Below are positions 1 through 7,628 of a stretch of DNA of 53,296 nt, piece by piece (positions within the stretch are counted from its first letter, which is position 1; each line of letters starts with the position of its first letter). A program made the position numbers and the translations under genes. The DNA is from a virus. The DNA is taken from positions 1 to 53,296 of IMG/VR virus record IMGVR_UViG_3300025769_000158, one strand, 5' to 3'. The notes beneath the pieces were generated by a model. That model saw only the letters and a list, made by a program, of their open reading frames with translations. It ran no database searches and was not told where the DNA came from.

Positions 1-16
1 AACTTTCTGTAGCCAT
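1..16 (-). CDS. First codons of fibre protein 2 (continues at 53296)
   Basis: The minus strand reads ATG at 16-14 and then codes M-A-T-E-S; the next codon uses base 1 plus bases 53296-53295. The frame continues without a stop into the fibre gene that is open at the right edge, giving MATESLALDLARAIF. The start lies 3 nt after the stop of the small gene ending at 20. This is the missing N-terminus of that gene and shows that the window ends are adjacent in the genome. Confidence 0.85.
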
Positions 17-19
17 ATC

Positions 20-238
20 TTAAATTTCTTCTGATGGGTACCATTCAGCACCTAATGATTCTTCTATCGTTAGCGTAGCATCATAATTAGGATGCTTGAG
101 TATTGCAAAATCCAATCCGTTGGGATGATCTACGATGGTTGCCCATTGCGTAGTCGTTCCGTTGTACCCCTCGCCAGTCGTTACAAGGGTGTTGTAGGCT
201 TCCAAATCTGCCTTTGTTGTGCTTGTGTAGTACGCCAT
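20..238 (-). CDS. Small fibre-associated protein (paralogue of 51553-51771)
   Basis: This 72-residue protein overlaps the upstream fibre stop by one base (TAATG), so it is translationally coupled to it. It is clearly related to the protein at 51553-51771: both begin with a YYTST.KADLEAYN motif, share HPNG.DFA.LKH in the middle and end in G(A).(W)(Y/F)P.E. Each copy sits directly behind a fibre gene, so it probably acts with the fibre, either as an assembly chaperone or as a small tip subunit. No enzyme motif is visible and the role is inferred from position only. Confidence 0.7.
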   Translation of the reverse strand: MAYYTSTTKADLEAYNTLVTTGEGYNGTTTQWATIVDHPNGLDFAILKHPNYDATLTIEESLGAEWYPSEEI

Positions 239-1212
239 TAGTAGATTGAATAAAAGTCGTTAATGTTCGTTTCAATGCCCGTGCGGTTGGTGCTTTGGTT
301 TACATCATATACAATTAATTCATAAATAGAGCCTACCCATCCGTAAGAAGAACTTACTGGTGAACCAATTCCCCTTGCACCACCAATTGTTATTCCATTT
401 GCTCCATTATATCCCGCATTTGAATTTGCAGTGCTTCCATTATATCCCGCATTTGAATTTGAACCATTAAATAGCCCGTAATGAATAGCACTACCATTTA
501 TGGCTGGATTTTTATATACTAATAACCCCCCAGCGCCAATAGCATAAGCATTTGAGTTCACTTGAATTGCTAATCCAGCAGATACAGTAGAGTCCCTATT
601 ATCTGTAAGTTGTTGTGTATTATCGCTGACATCGTAAGCCGTTGCTACTCCAAACATTGTAAATGGTTGAGTTAATGAAAACTCTTGAGTTTGTAATCTA
701 ACAGAACTTGAGACCGATGTTGCGTTAATCAAAATGCTCGGTTTTCCACCATCCAAGATAGTAGACCCACTTGAAACGATTTGAGGTTGAGCCGATGCAG
801 TCGTTTGCGTTGCATTATTCCCATTCCCACTTTGGTCGTACCAAGTCGTTACAAAGGCATCCGTACCACTCGCAAAAGTCTCAAGCGTTGCCGTATCCAA
901 TTCATTATTGCTGAACGCTATATCTTGCTCGGCATTGTCCGATGCTCTACGAACTTTGATAGCGTTGCCCGAATAGGTGTTATCCAACAAGCGCAAAGAG
1001 TATGCTGCCGCCGCTCCGCTATAGTCATTAAGTAACCCTGTGTATGCTGGTGGCTTAATAGGATTAAGCACCTTCAAGTCGGCCTTCAAGCAAGACATAC
1101 TCTCTACTGTACCGCCATCAGCCTCTACTCTATCTTTAAAAGCAGCAGCAACAACAGCATAGTACGGTCTTAATGAACCACCAGTAAGTAATGATAACCC
1201 TAAACCTAACAT
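238..1212 (-). CDS. Tail fibre / receptor-binding protein 1
   Basis: 324 residues. The N-terminus (about 1-50, with an AAAFKDRVEADGGTVES stretch) matches the N-terminus of fibre 2 and probably attaches it to the virion. Residues about 60-150 hold the AYSLRLL..YSGNAIKVRR, LDTATLE.F and TWYDQSGNGN.ATQ motifs seen in the arabinofuranosidase-B-like/lectin modules of many Bacteroidota phage fibres. A jelly-roll-like C-terminal half follows and ends NRTGIETNINDFYSIY, identical to the end of fibre 2. The middle differs from fibre 2. Residues near 250-275 contain a duplicated SNAGYNG unit. It likely binds host surface glycan; catalytic activity is not established. Confidence 0.8.
   Translation of the reverse strand: MLGLGLSLLTGGSLRPYYAVVAAAFKDRVEADGGTVESMSCLKADLKVLNPIKPPAYTGLLNDYSGAAAAYSLRLLDNTYSGNAIKVRRASDNAEQDIAFSNNELDTATLETFASGTDAFVTTWYDQSGNGNNATQTTASAQPQIVSSGSTILDGGKPSILINATSVSSSVRLQTQEFSLTQPFTMFGVATAYDVSDNTQQLTDNRDSTVSAGLAIQVNSNAYAIGAGGLLVYKNPAINGSAIHYGLFNGSNSNAGYNGSTANSNAGYNGANGITIGGARGIGSPVSSSYGWVGSIYELIVYDVNQSTNRTGIETNINDFYSIY
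404..461. repeat. 33-bp tandem duplication inside fibre 1
   Basis: A 25-nt string starting CCATTATATCCCGC occurs at 404-428 and again at 437-461, a repeat unit of 33 bp (11 codons). It encodes two NSNAGYNG-type units in a glycine/asparagine-rich loop, and the frame is kept. Confidence 0.85.
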
Positions 1213-1215
1213 AAC

Positions 1216-1479
1216 TTACCCTTGTGCTTCTCTATACGCTAGGATCTTGCCGGAAGCCACAGTAATAGATGTGAATCGGCTGTATACTGTTACGCCTGCA
1301 GGAACAACCACGGAAGTCAAACTATCACCTACCTCTGCGGTAGCAGTAATAGTTGCATCCTCCAATGCTGTAATAGCAATGTAGGTGTCCGTATCTATCG
1401 TTCCTGTAGTGACATAATCAAATCCCGATTGTCCAAATGACTGTAGGTTTGCATCACCTTGTCTAAATAATTTTCCCAT
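1216..1479 (-). CDS. Small beta-rich virion protein
   Basis: 87 residues between portal and fibre genes, with a stop 3 nt before the fibre 1 start. The sequence is almost all short beta-strand-like segments (for example TIDTDTYIAITAL and SVVVPAGVTVYSRF), typical of small phage decoration or fibre-linked domains. No family recognised. A TACCTTTG -7 box lies 17 nt upstream, so it may be transcribed with the fibre independently of the portal. Confidence 0.65.
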   Translation of the reverse strand: MGKLFRQGDANLQSFGQSGFDYVTTGTIDTDTYIAITALEDATITATAEVGDSLTSVVVPAGVTVYSRFTSITVASGKILAYREAQG

Positions 1480-1495
1480 TTTTTTTATCTTTTTA

Positions 1496-1503
1496 CAAAG
1501 GTA
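1496..1503 (-). promoter_or_regulatory. -7 box (TACCTTTG) for the fibre 1 unit
   Basis: The minus strand reads TACCTTTG, a full match to the Bacteroidota -7 consensus TAnnTTTG, 17 nt upstream of the ATG at 1479. I see no clear -33 TTTG. Confidence 0.5.
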
Positions 1504-1508
1504 CTAAA

Positions 1509-3950
1509 TCATTGATTGCTAAATATTTCTTGTAGGGCGTCTCCTTGATCAGCAAGCTCTCCTCGCTTCCCTTGACGTTGAGCGATCAGTTTACTTTGTT
1601 CAACGGCTTGCTTTTCTACGCGCTCATCTTTCCGGTCTTCCTTCATTCCCTCAAGGTTTTGCTTGAAGGAGTTCCCACCTTGTGTTTGCGCCAATACAAT
1701 TTGAGACTTCATTGCTTGAATCTCTTTGTCGTATTGATGTTGAAGTTGCATCATCTGCGCTTTTATCTTCGCTTCGATTTGCATCTTTTGAATCTCAAAC
1801 TCCGACTCCATTTGCTTCTTCTGCATCTCCAGTTGTGTAGACTGTTGTTGCGTTTGAGCATTGGCTTGTGCTTGTGCTTGGATATTTTGCATCTGCGCCT
1901 GTTGCTTTTGCTTTAGGCGTTTCTTTCTTCGTAGGATCAGTAAGCGTTCTGCCTGATCGATGTCGCGAAGGTTACGGATGGCGATGGCATCTTCAAGGTC
2001 GATCTCTTGTTGACTCAACGCTATTTGGATGTTTTGCTCCATATATTGTCTGTCGAGGTCGTCCATGGCAGATACTATGCGTACCCCGAAGTTATACATG
2101 GGCAGTTCCTTGAAACTGTTAAGGATGCTCATGTTGGTCTCTCCAATGGCGTTGGCATAGATTCTATACAACACACTTTCTTCCGGGATAATTTGTAGAC
2201 ATTTAACGACGTCTTCAGACACACGCTTGTAGAGCAGTTGTGCTGCATGGGTGATGTCGTAGATGGCGTTGTTCCCGGCTTGAAGTTGTTGTTGACGCAC
2301 GCCTACGAGTTGGTCTCCTTTAGGTGATGTTCCATCCATCACTTCATTGATTCCTGTAGCATCACGAATCATTCGTAGGTTATGGTTGTAGATACCTATG
2401 AGTTCATTGATGTTGCGGATGCTGTTGTCGATAGCTCGTACCGGTGGGTTTTGGAATCCACCTTCCGGGTTTTTCGATCGGTAGTAGAAGACCCCGGTTT
2501 GTTCGTAGATGTCTTGAAGTTCTAGCGGCTGTAGTTCCCCTCCTTTTCCGAGTTGTACATTCTCTAGTCCTTCGATGTCTATGATTAGGCCATCGGGTTT
2601 TGCTTTGGCGATGGCTTGTTGTAGTTTGAGGTGTGACAACTGCAACTGATCGGCGAAGCTTATGATTCCACTCACTAGGGACTTTGGCATCATGCGACGG
2701 AGGTTTGTCGAGATGACGTTGTAGGACAACCGTGTCTTTGTGATGTCGTGGATGTTCTTCGGTATATTTCTCTTTAGTCCATAGTTGAATACATACTTGG
2801 TGCCTATCACAAAGCATCCACCATATAAGGTGGTGTTGGTCATGCAGTGGGGCTGGCGGTCGTAGATACTTTCCGCGGGTGCCTTGTATTCATTCCCTTT
2901 AAAGTAGAACCCGGTATGTCCGTGGCGTGTTTCCTTTTCTTCAAAGAACATCTTATCAACGGAGAGGAATTCGAAGTCGAGGACCTCAACAAAGTATTCG
3001 TCGTATCCGTATGTTGCGCGCTGTAGGTTCTTATCGTAGTAGGAGTGTGTTAGCCTACTAGGATTGTTTTGGAACCTGTTGCGTACTGTGCGGGCAATGT
3101 TTTCGTATTGTTCTTCGGAGAACTGATCCCCGGCAAGTCTTTTTAGTTCTTGTATGGTGATGCGCTTGATGTGCCCGGCATATACCATATCGTCGAAGTT
3201 GTGGTCTTCGGTATAACTGTGTATGAAGTAGGAAGGGTCTACATACTCTTCTACAATCCCATAGTTTGGGTCGTTGTTCCTCTTGACCACGGCCATCCCA
3301 TTTGTTACCAGGTCGGTGACGGCTCTTCGGTATGTGGTGTCGTGGAAGTTGTTCCAGTCCAGGGTCATCTTTGTCGCTAGTTGAGCGGCGACCTCGGCTT
3401 CTGTTTTTACGTTGGTGTCTAGGAATATCTCGGCCTCCTCGAGGCTTTCTGGTATTTCGTTGGGGTCAACATCAAGGTCCACGCCCATCTCCTTTGCTTT
3501 AAGGAGGAATTCGCGGGTCATGATTTGAGCCTTGATTTTATTTTTCTTTTTGTCTTTCTCCGAATGTGAAAGTGGGTCTACGGCCTCCACGTTTGGGTAG
3601 GGGTCGGCAGATAGAATCTTGTTTACGACGATCTTCACGAACTTCGGGATGATAGGCACGGGTGACCAGTCGAGGTTTAGGAGGGTACCGTCCCCATTGT
3701 TGGGGTCTAGGGAATTTAAGATTTGCTTGTACCTAGAGGTATCTTGCGTACCGTTTGCGTAATCGCGGTTGGTCTCAAATTCTTTTTTACGACGGTAGTA
3801 TAGGGAGCCTTCATCATCCGAGCTGCCCCATTGTCCTTCTATTGCTTTTGCGTATTTTAATCCATAGGCGTTACTCCCCTTAATTTCTGGGGATGCTAGT
3901 GGATCAGGGAAACTTCCGTACCTTTCGTTTTCTTGAGGATTATCAAACAT
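1509..3950 (-). CDS. Portal protein
   Basis: 813 residues, directly downstream of the large terminase as expected. The N-terminal two-thirds contain a portal-like core with W-S-P-V-P-I-I-P-K-F-V-K-I-V-V-N-K near residue 95, then a long mixed alpha/beta stem-wing region. The C-terminus (about 680-790) is an extremely glutamine-rich coiled coil (QAQMQNIQAQAQANA and similar), unusual in length and composition and probably forming an internal barrel or a tail contact. The portal forms the dodecameric DNA channel of the capsid and the docking site for the terminase and adaptor rings. The length and the conserved segment recall portals of crAss-like phages; the exact family is unproven. Confidence 0.85.
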   Translation of the reverse strand: MFDNPQENERYGSFPDPLASPEIKGSNAYGLKYAKAIEGQWGSSDDEGSLYYRRKKEFETNRDYANGTQDTSRYKQILNSLDPNNGDGTLLNLDWSPVPIIPKFVKIVVNKILSADPYPNVEAVDPLSHSEKDKKKNKIKAQIMTREFLLKAKEMGVDLDVDPNEIPESLEEAEIFLDTNVKTEAEVAAQLATKMTLDWNNFHDTTYRRAVTDLVTNGMAVVKRNNDPNYGIVEEYVDPSYFIHSYTEDHNFDDMVYAGHIKRITIQELKRLAGDQFSEEQYENIARTVRNRFQNNPSRLTHSYYDKNLQRATYGYDEYFVEVLDFEFLSVDKMFFEEKETRHGHTGFYFKGNEYKAPAESIYDRQPHCMTNTTLYGGCFVIGTKYVFNYGLKRNIPKNIHDITKTRLSYNVISTNLRRMMPKSLVSGIISFADQLQLSHLKLQQAIAKAKPDGLIIDIEGLENVQLGKGGELQPLELQDIYEQTGVFYYRSKNPEGGFQNPPVRAIDNSIRNINELIGIYNHNLRMIRDATGINEVMDGTSPKGDQLVGVRQQQLQAGNNAIYDITHAAQLLYKRVSEDVVKCLQIIPEESVLYRIYANAIGETNMSILNSFKELPMYNFGVRIVSAMDDLDRQYMEQNIQIALSQQEIDLEDAIAIRNLRDIDQAERLLILRRKKRLKQKQQAQMQNIQAQAQANAQTQQQSTQLEMQKKQMESEFEIQKMQIEAKIKAQMMQLQHQYDKEIQAMKSQIVLAQTQGGNSFKQNLEGMKEDRKDERVEKQAVEQSKLIAQRQGKRGELADQGDALQEIFSNQ

Positions 3951-3973
3951 TTCGTGAGATAATAGTTAATATG

Positions 3974-3981
3974 CAAATATA
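3974..3981 (-). promoter_or_regulatory. -7 box (TATATTTG) for the portal
   Basis: The minus strand reads TATATTTG, matching TAnnTTTG, about 24 nt upstream of the portal ATG in the short terminase-portal gap. It would let the portal be transcribed separately from the terminase. Confidence 0.5.
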
Positions 3982-4010
3982 CTGATTAATAAAGCTTTAA
4001 TCTACGGGGG

Positions 4011-6128
4011 TTAAAGTTTGTATCTTCTAAAGAATTTCTTCTCGCTAAAGTCCGCCTGTTTTTTTTCTTGTTTGACTTTTTGAGCGCCTAATAAAGCAAG
4101 TCCACTTGAAATTGTTAAATCGTATTTTGTGCGGTTATCGATCTTAAATCCTATCCAATCTTCGAGGGTCCGGGAAAAGTACATGTTCCCCATTGACCCG
4201 TCGTTGTCGTTGGTCCCCACATAGTTGTGTATGTATTCTTCTACGGCTTGAGCATGTGCTTGGATAACATCGGCGGAGTTTGATGGTATCCCCTTTGTTT
4301 TTACGTTGACCTTGGCGGATGTTGAGGTAAGGTGTTGAGGGCGGTCCATGATGTATCCGTCGTATCCGCGTTGCTCGAAATACCGTACGATGCCGTACTT
4401 GTTGTTTTCGATCAGTAGTGGGTACCCGTAGAATACGGCGCACATGAGTACATCTTCATAAAATATTTTTGCTAGTGGTGGCCTTGAGGCATACTCAACG
4501 ACGAACATATTAGAAGGGCAGGCGAGGTTGAATTTATTATAAAGGTGCATCGCGCCTTTAGAGCCTCTACCATCAAGCGTAGCATCGAGGTCGTAACTAT
4601 CGACCCCACCAACACCGATATGAGCATTTCCAGGTTTCTTGATACCTCGCTCGATAACCATGTTGTTTCGCATCTCGGCTGGGGGGAGCCATGAGATATG
4701 AAACCGCCCGTTAATATCAGGGGTAAATATAACCTTTGTATTTTGAACGGCGTTCTCCCACACGAAGTTTCCTCGTACGATGGGGTTTGGAAAGAGGTTG
4801 TCGTTGTGTGTTACTTGCTCATATATCTTCGTGAGGTTAAACAGTGAGCCTTGTATACTGTCTCGGAAGGCTTCATCCTCATTAAAGGGGAATTGTCGGA
4901 TGACCTCGTTAAGTTCTGAATGGTCGTTCTTTAGGGATTCGCGCTCATTTTTTAGGAAGGTCTTTGCCCCGATTTCTATATCTTCTCCGTCGATTCCTTT
5001 GACGGGTTGTTCCGGGTCTTCGATTACGGGGTTGCCGTATATGTCGAAGAATCCTTCGAGTGCTTCGTATGAGGGTATAAATATCCTGTAGAGTCCTGAT
5101 CTAGTCCTCCCGTTTTTATTTCTTTGGTATGGGGAGGAGTCTTGCCACAGTTCTTTGTATTCTTTCCCTCCTTTGTTCATTGGGTTTACGGTGGAACCCA
5201 TTAGGCACTTACCAATTACTCTACGCCCTACGATCAGACAGGTCCTTTGTATGCGCCATGCCTCTCGTATGTCGGTAGGCTTTTCCCACTTCCCGGCCTC
5301 ATCGAGGTAGAGCATGTGTAGTTTTTCCCCATCGTATGCGTTGTTGGTTGTGTTCTTCCAATTGATTATGGTGTTGAGTGCCTCTCCTTGTTGTGACGTT
5401 TTATTTTTCTTGGTGATTCTTTTCGCGGGTTCACGGAAGGCAAGTTCCATGCGTGGGTTGGTGGTACCGTCTTGTATGGGCTTAAAGAAGAATGGGTAGG
5501 ACTTGAACACGGAGACGATCTTTTTCATGAAGATATTTTCTTGGGCGTCTTTCCCGGTCTTGGACTGTAGTCCTAATAGTTTTTCTTTTACTTGTGTTGC
5601 CTCATCTACTAGTGTGCAGGCGCTCATGTTGGTATATCCTGATCGGCGGCACTTGGTGTATACTTGCCCCAGTGACCTAGGGTCTACCTCACAGGCTTTT
5701 TGATGTATGAACAGTTTACGTTGAAAGTCGAGGAAGTATGGGTATCCGATATCGAGCTTGGACCATTGAAGCATCATATAGTGTCTTCCTGTGATATAGG
5801 TCGGTGTGCCGTTATTCATGAACCATACCCCATTGTTTCTACGCTGAAATTCTTGTTGTATGTACGGCAGGTACCTCGCTCTAAATTCTTTAGGCATCTC
5901 TAGCCATTCGTCCATCGATCTTATCCTGGACATTTCTTGGGGCATGGATATCCTTCTCCAACACTGTTCCTTTTTAGGGAGGTCGGAAAACAAAATAGTT
6001 CCCGTATTGGGAACTTTGGGCAGTTGTATGTATAGACCGGCGAGTTCTATGATTTCACCTTCGGTGTCGTCTGTGCAGATATTAATTACCGAATCATCAT
6101 AGCCTTCAACTTCTTTTAGTTTAGCCAT
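4011..6128 (-). CDS. terL: Terminase large subunit
   Basis: 705 residues; the packaging motor ATPase and headful nuclease. An ATPase site is suggested by the arginine-rich KCRRSGYTN segment (near residue 155), a deviant Walker A in which the usual lysine position is tyrosine, and by the Walker B-like LHMLYLDEAGK (near 270). The C-terminal RNase H-like nuclease begins with IGVGGVDSYDLD (near 510), supplying acidic metal ligands, and continues through LLIENNKYGIVRYFEQ. The N-terminal YLPYIQQEFQRRNNGVWFMNNG segment resembles terminases of large Bacteroidota phages. It is followed by the portal after 60 nt. No small terminase was identified with confidence; one of the small genes at 6269-9534 could supply it. 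Confidence 0.9.
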   Translation of the reverse strand: MAKLKEVEGYDDSVINICTDDTEGEIIELAGLYIQLPKVPNTGTILFSDLPKKEQCWRRISMPQEMSRIRSMDEWLEMPKEFRARYLPYIQQEFQRRNNGVWFMNNGTPTYITGRHYMMLQWSKLDIGYPYFLDFQRKLFIHQKACEVDPRSLGQVYTKCRRSGYTNMSACTLVDEATQVKEKLLGLQSKTGKDAQENIFMKKIVSVFKSYPFFFKPIQDGTTNPRMELAFREPAKRITKKNKTSQQGEALNTIINWKNTTNNAYDGEKLHMLYLDEAGKWEKPTDIREAWRIQRTCLIVGRRVIGKCLMGSTVNPMNKGGKEYKELWQDSSPYQRNKNGRTRSGLYRIFIPSYEALEGFFDIYGNPVIEDPEQPVKGIDGEDIEIGAKTFLKNERESLKNDHSELNEVIRQFPFNEDEAFRDSIQGSLFNLTKIYEQVTHNDNLFPNPIVRGNFVWENAVQNTKVIFTPDINGRFHISWLPPAEMRNNMVIERGIKKPGNAHIGVGGVDSYDLDATLDGRGSKGAMHLYNKFNLACPSNMFVVEYASRPPLAKIFYEDVLMCAVFYGYPLLIENNKYGIVRYFEQRGYDGYIMDRPQHLTSTSAKVNVKTKGIPSNSADVIQAHAQAVEEYIHNYVGTNDNDGSMGNMYFSRTLEDWIGFKIDNRTKYDLTISSGLALLGAQKVKQEKKQADFSEKKFFRRYKL

Positions 6129-6168
6129 TTAATTATTTTTTCGTGCTCTACATTAAATTAACATTCAA

Positions 6169-6297
6169 ATGAAAAAGATATTTACACTTCTCGTTGGTCT
6201 ATTGTTGTGTGCTTGTGCTTCGTCAGATGCTTATGTGATGCAAAATTGCACCATCTCCGATTGTGAAATCACATCTGTTCATCATCATGTGTGGTAG
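6169..6297 (+). CDS. Tiny predicted lipoprotein (moron)
   Basis: 42 codons on the plus strand, inside a minus-strand region, beginning 41 nt from the divergent terminase start. The product starts MKKIFTLLVGLLLCAC: two lysines, a hydrophobic core and an L-C-A-C lipobox with the modified cysteine at residue 16. Only 27 residues follow, with two more cysteines and a terminal HHHVW. The 3' end overlaps the convergent gene at 6269-6457 by 29 nt. Small phage lipoproteins can block the receptor (T5 Llp is the precedent) or assist lysis. The signal sequence is seen; the role is inferred. Too short for statistical certainty. Confidence 0.6.
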   Translation: MKKIFTLLVGLLLCACASSDAYVMQNCTISDCEITSVHHHVW

Positions 6298-6457
6298 AAT
6301 CTTCCAAGTGTTTTAGGATCAGTTCATACTTTAGTGTCCTTCTGTCGTATATATTAGGTACACTCATGTATATTATCTGCTTGCATTGCTTGATGGCATA
6401 TTGCAGGCTCCCACTTTTTCTGATGAGGCTTATTGCTTGTTGTTTTGTCGACATCAT
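6269..6457 (-). CDS. Small helical protein, unknown
   Basis: 62 residues with a four-base overlap with the gene upstream (start 6457, upstream stop at 6454). The predicted protein is helical and basic (LIRKSGSLQYAIKQCKQII) with no known motif. It is the last of a run of small coupled genes ahead of the terminase; position makes a DNA-packaging accessory role possible, but nothing in the sequence proves it. Confidence 0.55.
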   Translation of the reverse strand: MMSTKQQAISLIRKSGSLQYAIKQCKQIIYMSVPNIYDRRTLKYELILKHLEDSTTHDDEQM

Positions 6458-6648
6458 TTCACTAGCATTCTATCAATTTTTTCTGGGTCGAATTTACGAA
6501 TTCGCTGTAGTCTTTCGTTTTCTATTTCCCGGGCTTTAGCGTATTCTTCGGGTGTGCTGTCTAGACCGAGGTTTGTAAACATCTTTGCGTTGCGTTGCAG
6601 TACGCAGTCGATCACTTGTTTTGCTTGGGGATTTGTTGTGTAGCTCAT
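6454..6648 (-). CDS. Small charged helical protein, unknown
   Basis: 64 residues, highly charged, with a helical stretch PEEYAKAREIENERLQRI and a C-terminal KIDRMLVK. It overlaps the next gene by four bases. The start is 3 nt after the stop of the 39-residue gene upstream. No family recognised. Confidence 0.55.
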   Translation of the reverse strand: MSYTTNPQAKQVIDCVLQRNAKMFTNLGLDSTPEEYAKAREIENERLQRIRKFDPEKIDRMLVK

Positions 6649-6651
6649 GTC

Positions 6652-6771
6652 TTAATCTTTTTCTATTCCGTATTCTTCAAGGTCTCTATAACATAGGTTG
6701 ACCATGTGTAGAGCCTGATCGTAATCTTCGTAGTAGTGGTTGCCTACTTTCCACAATAGTATTGGCTTCAT
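6652..6771 (-). CDS. 39-residue protein, unknown
   Basis: Starts MKPILLWKVGNHYYEDYDQA and ends EEYGIEKD. The ATG overlaps the stop of the gene upstream in ATGA and its own stop is 3 nt before the next ATG, so it fits the coupled chain of small genes. Evidence is this packing and plausible composition only. Confidence 0.5.
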   Translation of the reverse strand: MKPILLWKVGNHYYEDYDQALHMVNLCYRDLEEYGIEKD

Positions 6772-6866
6772 TTTTTCTTTTTATTAATTTCTTTTATATG
6801 ATAAGCAATAAGCCAAAGAGGGACAGATACATTAAGAAGTAAAATAAATACCGTTGTGTCGCTCAT
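6768..6866 (-). CDS. 32-residue single-TM peptide
   Basis: The peptide starts MSDTTVFILLLNVSVPLWLI, one hydrophobic segment, and ends in a lysine run (NKKKK). The stop TGA overlaps the next ATG (ATGA). Such positively tailed mini-membrane proteins can be lysis regulators, but no function can be assigned. Confidence 0.45.
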   Translation of the reverse strand: MSDTTVFILLLNVSVPLWLIAYHIKEINKKKK

Positions 6867-6867
6867 T

Positions 6868-6935
6868 TCTCTTTGGTGTTAAATGTTATTTCATTATGAT
6901 GTGAAATCCTTTTTTCATCTCTCTTTGGTGTTAAA
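6868..6935 (-). repeat. Duplicated translation-start element with a 10-codon ORF
   Basis: A 16-nt sequence, on the minus strand TTTAACACCAAAGAGA, occurs at 6883-6868 and again at 6935-6920. Each copy sits 1 nt before an ATG: the one at 6866 and one at 6918 that opens a 10-codon ORF (6886-6918, MKKGFHIIMK). Copies are 52 bp apart. This looks like a duplication of the gene start, leaving a remnant leader peptide. Confidence 0.5.
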
Positions 6936-6997
6936 GGTTCTATTAAAGACACAAAACCCTATCGTTTTGTATGATTATTGGTTATATGTCTCCGCAT

Positions 6998-7483
6998 TTA
7001 TAATTTGTCAGTTGCTATTATGTCTATACCAAATGCTTTTGCATATTGTAAAAGACCATCAAACACAAAGTTTGTCTTGCCTTGCTCTATTTTCCTTACA
7101 ACAGTAAGTGCTATACCTAACCTATCAGCAAATTGTTCTTGAGTTAATCCTGCCAATCTTCTTTTTTCTTTTAGGTACGAACCAAGAGTAACAGACTCTT
7201 GAGACAAAACAAAATAACTTCCGCTTACAACTTTATTGAAAAGGCTGTGTCCCAGTTCTTCAAAGTGTTTAATCCATTTTGTCTCTGCGGCACGGATATC
7301 AAGAATGTCTTTCTCAAGTATTTGAACTATCGGTTCATAGCTTAAAGAGTTGTACCATTCCTTCAAACCTTCATTATGAGACATTCTATGTTGATAAGGT
7401 CTGACTAAATCTTTAGTTTGAGACATACCTACATAAACAACATTTAGTTCATTGTCTGATAAAGCATAGATATAGTTTGTCAT
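6998..7483 (-). CDS. GIY-YIG nuclease-like / XRE helix-turn-helix fusion
   Basis: 161 residues. Residues 1-85 resemble a GIY-YIG domain: NYIYALSD for GIY, VVYVGMS for YIG, then an arginine-containing segment LVRPYQHRM, a glutamate in RAAETKWIKHF and LFNKV. Residues about 97-155 form an XRE helix-turn-helix (YLKEKRRLAGLTQEQFADRL, then a VRKIEQGK recognition region) closest in style to HipB-type repressors. Two identical palindromic sites lie 18-75 nt upstream of the start, indicating autoregulation. The fusion could be a repressor with a nuclease-derived domain or a nuclease that controls its own expression. It sits alone between two small-gene groups. Confidence 0.75.
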   Translation of the reverse strand: MTNYIYALSDNELNVVYVGMSQTKDLVRPYQHRMSHNEGLKEWYNSLSYEPIVQILEKDILDIRAAETKWIKHFEELGHSLFNKVVSGSYFVLSQESVTLGSYLKEKRRLAGLTQEQFADRLGIALTVVRKIEQGKTNFVFDGLLQYAKAFGIDIIATDKL

Positions 7484-7500
7484 AAGTAATTAGTTTTAAT

Positions 7501-7558
7501 TGTAAGGTTTTACCCTTACTTTGTGCACTACATTGTAAGGTTTTACCCTTACTTTGTG
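7501..7558 (-). promoter_or_regulatory. Two tandem palindromic operators
   Basis: An identical 25-nt sequence occurs at 7501-7525 and 7534-7558, 33 bp apart (about three helical turns, same DNA face). Each copy contains the inverted repeat GTAAGG-TTTTAC-CCTTAC. The pair lies directly upstream of the XRE fusion gene at 6998-7483, the expected place for its own binding sites. A further hairpin GTACC-ACTTT-GGTAC lies near 7608-7622. Confidence 0.75.
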
Positions 7559-7628
7559 AAAATTTAAGGTTCATCGTTGTGAGGATTTGCGATTCGCGAA
7601 TTACGAATGTGTACCACTTTGGTACGCA

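Noticed and set aside
1545-1916. Leucine-rich plus-strand frame opposite the portal C-terminus
   Set aside because: It is the antisense of the glutamine-rich coiled coil (CAA/CAG read as TTG/CTG), so its leucine richness is an artefact.
2404-2817. 137-codon frame inside the portal gene
   Set aside because: Unnatural Arg/Thr/His-rich composition; a shadow of the portal frame.
7587-7605. Palindrome CGATTCGCGAATT shared with 42612-42627
   Set aside because: A 13-nt match between two sites is expected by chance in 53 kb, and the second copy is within a coding sequence.
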